DNA from: an uncultured beta proteobacterium
Lineage (GTDB): Bacteria > Pseudomonadota > Gammaproteobacteria > Burkholderiales > Burkholderiaceae_C
Direction: 5' to 3'
Length of the DNA: 16,891 bases
Assembly (NCBI GenBank): GCA_903958915.1
Contig: CAJBVC010000859.1
Span: 1 to 16,891 of the forward strand
Each line of letters opens with the position of its first letter. Positions within the stretch are counted from its first letter, which is position 1. Below are positions 13,238 to 16,891 of the stretch, in pieces. The notes below the pieces were generated by a model that had not been told where the DNA came from, ran no database searches, and saw only the letters and a program-made list of their open reading frames with translations. The position numbers and the translations under genes were made by a program.

Positions 13238-14389
13238 TCACCCGGTAATCACTTTGAGCGTCTCAGCCTTCGCATGCAGATCTTCGTCGCTGTCTGCATA
13301 GCGCTTGGCAACTTCCTGGAACTGCTCCTGCAGCGCCAGGAAGGCGTCCACAATATCGGGGTCAAAGTGCGTGCCTTTTCCCTCGGCGATGATGCCAACA
13401 GCTTTCTCATGGGGCATCCCGGACTTGTACACCCTGCGGCTGATCAGTGCGTCATACACATCGGCCACCGCCATCAGGCGCGCTGAAATCGGAATGAAAT
13501 CGCCAGCCAGCGCTTCGGGATAGCCGGTTCCGTCCCACTTTTCCTGATGGCTGTATGCAATTTCCTTCGCGTACTTGAGAAATTCCACCTCCAGACCCAA
13601 CTGGTCTTCGGCGTGTTGAATGGCATCGCGTCCGAGCTTGCAATGGGTCTTCATGATCTCGAATTCGTGTGGCTCAAAGCGACCGGGTTTGAGCAATATG
13701 CGGTCTGGGATACCTACCTTTCCGATGTCGTGCAGCGGCGCAGATTTGAACAGCATGGTGATGGTGTGATCGCTCAGGAAGCCACGGAAGCGGTCGTGGT
13801 TTTTCAGGTAGTTGGCCAGCAGCTCCATGTAGTACTGGGTGCGCCGGATGTGGTTGCCAGTGTCGTTGTCGCGCGTCTCCGCCAGCGAGGCCATGGCCAG
13901 AATGGTGACGTCCTGAATGGCGGCCAGCTCTTTGGTGCGCTTGGCAACTTCGGTCTCCAGATAGGCGTTCTGGTCTTTCAGAAAATCGGCGGCTGCCTTC
14001 ACCTGCAGCTGGGTGGCTACGCGGGCCATCACGATGGGCGGATTCACCGGCTTGGTGATGAAGTCCACCGCGCCCAGTTCAAGACCCTTCTTTTCATCTT
14101 CGGTGGCGGTCATCGCGGTCAGAAAAATGATCGGAATGTCGCGCGTCTTGTAGTCGTCCTTGAGAATTTTGCAAACGTCGTAGCCCGAGAGCCCGGGCAT
14201 CATGATGTCGAGCAATATCAGGTCCGGCGGGCTGTCGCTGTGCACGATCTTGATGGCCTTCTCTCCGCTGTTGGCCACCTTGACCTTGTAGAGGTCCTTG
14301 AGCAGACCCGACATGAGCGAGAGGTTGTCCGGCGTGTCGTCTACCACCAGCACGGTAGGCTTTTGGGTGAAATCGAGAGCATCGGACAT
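13238..14389 (-). CDS. Two-component response regulator, REC + HD-GYP (predicted cyclic di-GMP phosphodiesterase, RpfG type)
   Basis: A 383-residue cytoplasmic response regulator. The REC domain (about 10-130) has the acidic pair D17-D18, phospho-acceptor D61 (LILLDIMMPG), T91 and K113 (ITKPV). A helical linker (about 131-160) leads to an HD-GYP domain (about 160-360) with candidate metal ligands E171, H180, H220-D221 (HDIGKVGIPD), H249, H281 and D310, and the family signature GTGYP (287-291). HD-GYP proteins of this class hydrolyse cyclic di-GMP to GMP or pGpG; all signature residues are present, so it is predicted active. It is the first gene of the minus-strand operon and its only obvious effector, so phosphorylation by the downstream kinases is expected to control its activity (inference). 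No DNA-binding domain is present. The start at 14389 is supported by a strong AAGGGAAG at 14397-14404. The architecture matches RpfG, but orthology cannot be claimed from sequence reading alone. Confidence 0.95.
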   Translation of the reverse strand: MSDALDFTQKPTVLVVDDTPDNLSLMSGLLKDLYKVKVANSGEKAIKIVHSDSPPDLILLDIMMPGLSGYDVCKILKDDYKTRDIPIIFLTAMTATEDEKKGLELGAVDFITKPVNPPIVMARVATQLQVKAAADFLKDQNAYLETEVAKRTKELAAIQDVTILAMASLAETRDNDTGNHIRRTQYYMELLANYLKNHDRFRGFLSDHTITMLFKSAPLHDIGKVGIPDRILLKPGRFEPHEFEIMKTHCKLGRDAIQHAEDQLGLEVEFLKYAKEIAYSHQEKWDGTGYPEALAGDFIPISARLMAVADVYDALISRRVYKSGMPHEKAVGIIAEGKGTHFDPDIVDAFLALQEQFQEVAKRYADSDEDLHAKAETLKVITG

Positions 14390-14396
14390 GGCGTAT

Positions 14397-14404
14397 CTTC
14401 CCTT
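14397..14404 (-). promoter_or_regulatory. Shine-Dalgarno of the HD-GYP regulator gene
   Basis: AAGGGAAG on the minus strand, seven bases ahead of the ATG at 14389. It is the best ribosome-binding match in the operon, consistent with this being the first, uncoupled cistron. Confidence 0.7.
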
Positions 14405-14451
14405 TTGATTGCGACTGGCGATGGCTTCATTCTATGGCGACGTTGGTGCGC

Positions 14452-14466
14452 GTTTGCGCAGCAAAC
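14452..14466. promoter_or_regulatory. Dyad GTTTGC-gca-GCAAAC, possible operator
   Basis: A perfect 6-bp inverted repeat with a 3-nt spacer, roughly central in the divergent intergenic region. Size and spacing suit a dimeric regulator, but one occurrence is not proof and the regulator is unknown. Confidence 0.3.
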
Positions 14467-14479
14467 CTCGCGTATACCC

Positions 14480-14490
14480 TTGGTCACCAA
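14480..14490. promoter_or_regulatory. Dyad TTGGT-c-ACCAA, possible operator
   Basis: A perfect 5-bp inverted repeat around one central base, 13 bp right of the GTTTGC dyad. It is short enough to arise by chance; it is noted because both dyads sit together in the only long non-coding gap. Confidence 0.22.
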
Positions 14491-14548
14491 AACGACTTTC
14501 CACCTTACCATCGGCGGTTGGAAAAATGAACGGTCGTATTATTTTTAT

Positions 14549-14552
14549 GGAG
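14549..14552 (+). promoter_or_regulatory. Shine-Dalgarno fixing the hydrolase start at 14559
   Basis: GGAG with a 6-nt spacer before ATG 14559-14561. It selects this start over the in-frame upstream ATG codons at 14526-14550. Starting here also places a lysine-containing N-terminus and a lipobox at the normal position for a lipoprotein signal. Confidence 0.7.
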
Positions 14553-14558
14553 ATGGTG

Positions 14559-15755
14559 ATGAATCGATTCAAATGGGCAGCGGTTGCGGCCGGCTGCGCG
14601 GTGGTCTTGGCAGGCTGCGGAGGCGCCAGTGACGGTGCCGACACAACGCCAAAAACGGTGGCCTCTTCGGTTAAGGTCTTTGGCGACAGCATTATGGACA
14701 GTGGCACCTTTGGCTACAAGTTCACGATCCAGGGCAACAATACGGACGGCAAGCCGATTCAGGTATTCCCTGAAATTGTGGCGGCCAACTTTGGCGTGCC
14801 GACGTTGTGCGCATTCTTCAATTTCAGCCCTACCGCTGGATTTACGACCAAATCATCCTGTACCAACTATGCGGTTGGTGGGGGCCGGGTAAATAACCTG
14901 ACCAACCCCGGAACCGGTGGCAATTCCAGCCCGTTCTCCATCACCTACCAATTGGGGGTTGCCGCAGCCACGCCTGGCGCACTGACTGCGAACGATGTGG
15001 TGATAGTGGACGGTGGCGGCAACGATCTGGCGGACCTTACCGGTGCCTACCTGGGGATCACCGCGTCCGCTACCGGTTTTGCGACCTACACCGGCCTGCT
15101 GGGTACGATGCTGCCCCAGGCCACCATTGGTTCGATTCTGGGCGCAGCACCGACCCCGACATCTCTGGCAACTGCTGGCGGCGCCTACGCACAAGCCCTG
15201 GGTACGGCACTGGCCACATCCGTGAAAACCAACGTCGTGGGCAAGGGTGTCAGCAAGGTCGTGGTGGTCACCGCGCCTGACATTACGGCAACACCGCGCT
15301 TTTTGGCGGTGTTGGCTGGCGTAGCGGCTCAAGCGGGAACCGCCCAGCGTGATGCTGTGAAAACCCTGGTTGATACCTGGACCAATGCCTTCAACGCGGC
15401 GCTGGTCGCGGGCCTGGCAGGTACCAGCGTCCAGGTATTTGACTTGAACGCAGAAGGCAAAAAAATCTCAGCCAACCCGACACAGTTTGCCTTTACCAAT
15501 ATCGTGACACCTGCTTGCCCCAAGGTCGCTGGCGGCATTGACAGCGTGACCGGGCAAGCCAGCCTGACTGGCCCCACCGTTGCGGCATGCAATACAGCCC
15601 TGATGTCTGCCCCCAGTGGCATTCCAGTCGGAGAAACGTCGTCGACATGGTGGCAAAACTACGCCTATTCAGACAACTTCCATCCCACCCCCGCATTGCA
15701 CAAGTTGATTGCACAGTCCATCAATCTGCAACTGGTCAAAGCTGGCTGGCTGTAA
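14559..15755 (+). CDS. Secreted SGNH/GDSL-type hydrolase, predicted lipoprotein
   Basis: A 398-residue predicted esterase/lipase of the SGNH fold, probably anchored by lipid in the cell envelope. The N-terminus MNRFKW is followed by a hydrophobic stretch and the lipobox LAGC, giving lipidated C20. Block I is FGDSIMDSG with nucleophile S44; block II is NYAVGGGR (103-110); block III is GGGND with N155; block V is DNFHP with D372 and H375. These give the full Ser/Gly/Asn/His set. NYAVGG is characteristic of the EstA-like branch of GDSL lipases, but no C-terminal autotransporter barrel is present. Four cysteines in the mature region (C84, C101, C320, C344) fit disulfides outside the cytoplasm. 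The ompW-like gene starts 18 nt later, so the two are likely co-transcribed. Substrate (short-chain esters, lipids, polymer oligomers) cannot be read from sequence. The frame stays open upstream, but the SD and signal peptide support this start. Confidence 0.88.
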   Translation: MNRFKWAAVAAGCAVVLAGCGGASDGADTTPKTVASSVKVFGDSIMDSGTFGYKFTIQGNNTDGKPIQVFPEIVAANFGVPTLCAFFNFSPTAGFTTKSSCTNYAVGGGRVNNLTNPGTGGNSSPFSITYQLGVAAATPGALTANDVVIVDGGGNDLADLTGAYLGITASATGFATYTGLLGTMLPQATIGSILGAAPTPTSLATAGGAYAQALGTALATSVKTNVVGKGVSKVVVVTAPDITATPRFLAVLAGVAAQAGTAQRDAVKTLVDTWTNAFNAALVAGLAGTSVQVFDLNAEGKKISANPTQFAFTNIVTPACPKVAGGIDSVTGQASLTGPTVAACNTALMSAPSGIPVGETSSTWWQNYAYSDNFHPTPALHKLIAQSINLQLVKAGWL

Positions 15756-15773
15756 TCAAGGAATCTGAACATC

Positions 15774-16445
15774 ATGAAAAACACAGCTAAATTCCTGCTT
15801 TTGCCCATCGCCCTGGCTTGTGCCGCCACGGCTCACGCCCAATCGGCCGGTACCTGGATGGTTCGCGCCGGTGGCACCACCATCACTCCGGCCTCCACCA
15901 ATGGCGCATTGACGCAACCCAGTCTGCCCAATACCCAGGCCGCCGTTGGGAGTGCGTCGCAAGTGTCTGGCGGAATTACCTACATGCTGGACAACAATAT
16001 CAGCATTGATGTGCCGCTGGCCATGCCGTTCAAGCATGACATTACGGGCGATGGCGCAATTGCAGGCGTCGGCAAGATCGCCGATGTCAAGGCATTGCCC
16101 GCCACGGTGATTGCCCAATGGCGCTTCATGGGACCCAAAGACATGTTCCGTCCCTATGTGGGTGTCGGATTGACCTACGCGGCCTTCTTCGGAGCACGGG
16201 GCACTTCGGTGCTCACCGCCATCACCGGCGGCACGCCAGACCGGCCCACGACCTTGTCAATCGGATCCAAGTTCGCACCCACCGTGCAGCTAGGTGCTGC
16301 GATTGCCCTGAACAGCCGCTGGTTTGTCGATGCCAACTACACCATGACCCGCTTGACCGCGACCAACACGCTATCCACGGGTCAAACCCTGGAATCAAAG
16401 ATTGACCCCGTTTCCGTGAGCTTGTCGGTCGGCTACATGTTCTAA
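15774..16445 (+). CDS. OmpW-family outer membrane protein
   Basis: A 223-residue predicted eight-stranded outer-membrane beta-barrel. A signal peptide (residues 1-22, cleavage after AHA before QSAG) is followed by a mature part starting with the family-typical W-x-VRAGG segment. Other OmpW-like traits are the PFKHDI motif, the KALPATVIAQW strand, FRPYVGVGLTYAAFF, and the C-terminal GYMF with the terminal Phe recognised by the BAM machinery. Known OmpW proteins form a narrow channel with a hydrophobic lateral path and are implicated in passage of small hydrophobic compounds. ATG at 15774 has AAGGAA at 15758-15763, spacing 10. It lies 18 nt after the secreted hydrolase, suggesting joint function, for example uptake of hydrolysis products (inference). 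The length is normal for the family and no defects are visible. Confidence 0.92.
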   Translation: MKNTAKFLLLPIALACAATAHAQSAGTWMVRAGGTTITPASTNGALTQPSLPNTQAAVGSASQVSGGITYMLDNNISIDVPLAMPFKHDITGDGAIAGVGKIADVKALPATVIAQWRFMGPKDMFRPYVGVGLTYAAFFGARGTSVLTAITGGTPDRPTTLSIGSKFAPTVQLGAAIALNSRWFVDANYTMTRLTATNTLSTGQTLESKIDPVSVSLSVGYMF

Positions 16446-16449
16446 ACTC

Positions 16450-16508
16450 GGTGGCGCTGCCAGGGGACAATCGACACCCAATCAACACATTGTCCCGGCA
16501 CCGCCACC
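16450..16508 (+). promoter_or_regulatory. Long imperfect hairpin filling the ompW-hemG gap
   Basis: The arms pair as GGTGGCG (16450-16456) with CGCCACC (16502-16508), one C-C mismatch (16457/16501), TGCC (16458-16461) with GGCA (16497-16500), a two-base AG bulge (16462-16463), then GGGACAAT (16464-16471) with ATTGTCCC (16489-16496). This gives 19 pairs around a 17-nt loop. It begins five bases after the ompW stop and ends on the base before the hemG ATG. There is no T-run after it, so a simple intrinsic terminator is unlikely. It may attenuate hemG translation, stabilise the ompW mRNA 3' end, or be a dispersed palindromic repeat. Confidence 0.6.
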
Positions 16509-16891
16509 ATGTCGAACATCCTCATCCTCTACTCCACCACCGACGGACAAACCCTGCGCATCTGCGAGAACCTGCAGAGCAATCTGCAGCAGCAGGGACA
16601 TGCTGCTCGCGTTGCCCCGATTCAGCAGGGCGACAGCCTGAATCTGGAGGAATTTGACAAGATTGTGGTGGGCGCGAGCATCCGCTATGGAAAACACTCG
16701 CCGTTGGTATTTGCCTTTGTGCGCAAGCATGAAGCGTTGCTGAACCGCAAAACAAGTGCCTTCTTCACCGTGAACGTGGTGGCACGCAAGCCCGAAAAGA
16801 ATACGCCCGACACCAACCCCTACATGGTGAAGTTCCTGAAACTGGTGCGCTGGCAACCCACGCGGCTGGGTGTGTTTGCTGGCCGTATCGA
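16509..16891 (+). CDS. hemG: Menaquinone-type protoporphyrinogen IX dehydrogenase HemG (3' end outside window)
   Basis: The first 127 residues of a flavodoxin-like protein. HemG oxidises protoporphyrinogen IX to protoporphyrin IX in haem synthesis, passing electrons to membrane quinones. Recognised from the FMN phosphate-binding loop YSTTDGQT (residues 8-15), the VVGASIRYGKH segment, and the VNVVARKPEKNTPDTNPY segment, which closely parallels E. coli HemG (VNLVARKPEK). The start agrees with the family N-terminus. No Shine-Dalgarno sequence is visible: the 5' side is occupied by the 3' arm of the 16450-16508 hairpin, which ends directly against the ATG. The right window edge cuts the gene; E. 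coli HemG is about 181 residues, so roughly the last third is missing. It is probably unrelated in function to the upstream hydrolase/OmpW pair. Confidence 0.92.
   Translation, partial: MSNILILYSTTDGQTLRICENLQSNLQQQGHAARVAPIQQGDSLNLEEFDKIVVGASIRYGKHSPLVFAFVRKHEALLNRKTSAFFTVNVVARKPEKNTPDTNPYMVKFLKLVRWQPTRLGVFAGRI

Larger units (their letters stand above)
14390..14558. promoter_or_regulatory. Divergent intergenic region between signalling operon and hydrolase gene
   Basis: These 169 bp separate two divergently transcribed start codons, so at least two promoters should lie here. I see no confident sigma-70 promoter on either strand. Weak -10-like boxes exist (for example TAGAAT and TATACG on the minus strand, TATTAT on the plus strand near 14538), but none has a good TTGACA-like partner at 16-18 bp. 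Two short dyads, listed separately, fall in the middle and could be operators. No small ORF with a good ribosome-binding site was found. Confidence 0.5.

Noticed and set aside
14409..14558. Extended N-terminus of the hydrolase from 14409 or from ATG 14526/14529
   Set aside because: Upstream in-frame codons give no signal peptide at the terminus and lack a well-spaced SD; ATG 14559 has GGAG and a correctly placed lipobox.
13547..14632. Plus-strand open frame of 361 codons opposite the HD-GYP regulator
   Set aside because: Antisense to an unmistakable REC-HD-GYP gene and runs across the divergent promoter region into the hydrolase in another frame.
16450..16508. Hairpin as an ordinary Rho-independent terminator
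   Set aside because: No T-run follows on either strand, and the 3' arm abuts the hemG start codon.
16451..16657. Small GTG-initiated plus-strand frame across the ompW-hemG gap
   Set aside because: Overlaps hemG in another frame, starts within the hairpin and has no SD or recognisable product.

Overview
The window looks like chromosomal DNA of a betaproteobacterium, most likely Burkholderiales/Comamonadaceae (Rhodoferax-like). This is inferred from the moderately high GC, the style of the signalling proteins and the tight gene packing; no rRNA or other taxonomic marker is present. I see no tRNA, rRNA, CRISPR array, insertion sequence or phage gene.

Region 1 (14389 down to 1, minus strand) is one very compact six-gene signalling operon that runs off the left edge. 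In transcription order it encodes: an RpfG-type response regulator (REC + HD-GYP, predicted c-di-GMP phosphodiesterase); a membrane Cache-GAF sensor with no output domain; a stand-alone CheB-CheR fusion without a receiver domain; a membrane hybrid histidine kinase (4-helix-bundle sensor, HAMP, GAF, PAS, PAS, HisKA, HATPase, REC, REC) that lacks an HPt domain; a second membrane Cache-GAF-PAS-PAS sensor with no output domain; and a soluble hybrid kinase with a TPR-like N-terminus, HisKA, HATPase, REC, REC and an HPt domain, whose C-terminus is cut off by the window. Gene junctions are 7 nt, a 4-nt overlap, 21 nt, a 1-nt overlap and 5 nt, so the genes are almost certainly co-transcribed and partly translationally coupled.

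The proteins look designed to work together. Three of them share a related GAF plus coiled-coil module. The two kinases share a nearly colinear 1.6-kb catalytic/receiver block at a fixed offset of 5866 bp. The only HPt visible is in the last gene, and the only obvious effector is the HD-GYP regulator. My inference is a multi-input phosphorelay that controls c-di-GMP turnover, with CheBR giving a possible methylation-based adaptation step even though no chemoreceptor is encoded here.

Region 2 (14390-14558) is the 169-bp divergent intergenic region between the operon and the plus-strand genes. It holds two short dyads but no convincing sigma-70 promoter.

Region 3 (14559-16891, plus strand) holds a secreted SGNH/GDSL-type hydrolase lipoprotein and, 18 nt downstream, an OmpW-family outer-membrane barrel. 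After a 63-nt gap, almost entirely occupied by a strong imperfect hairpin, comes the start of hemG (protoporphyrinogen oxidase), truncated by the right edge.
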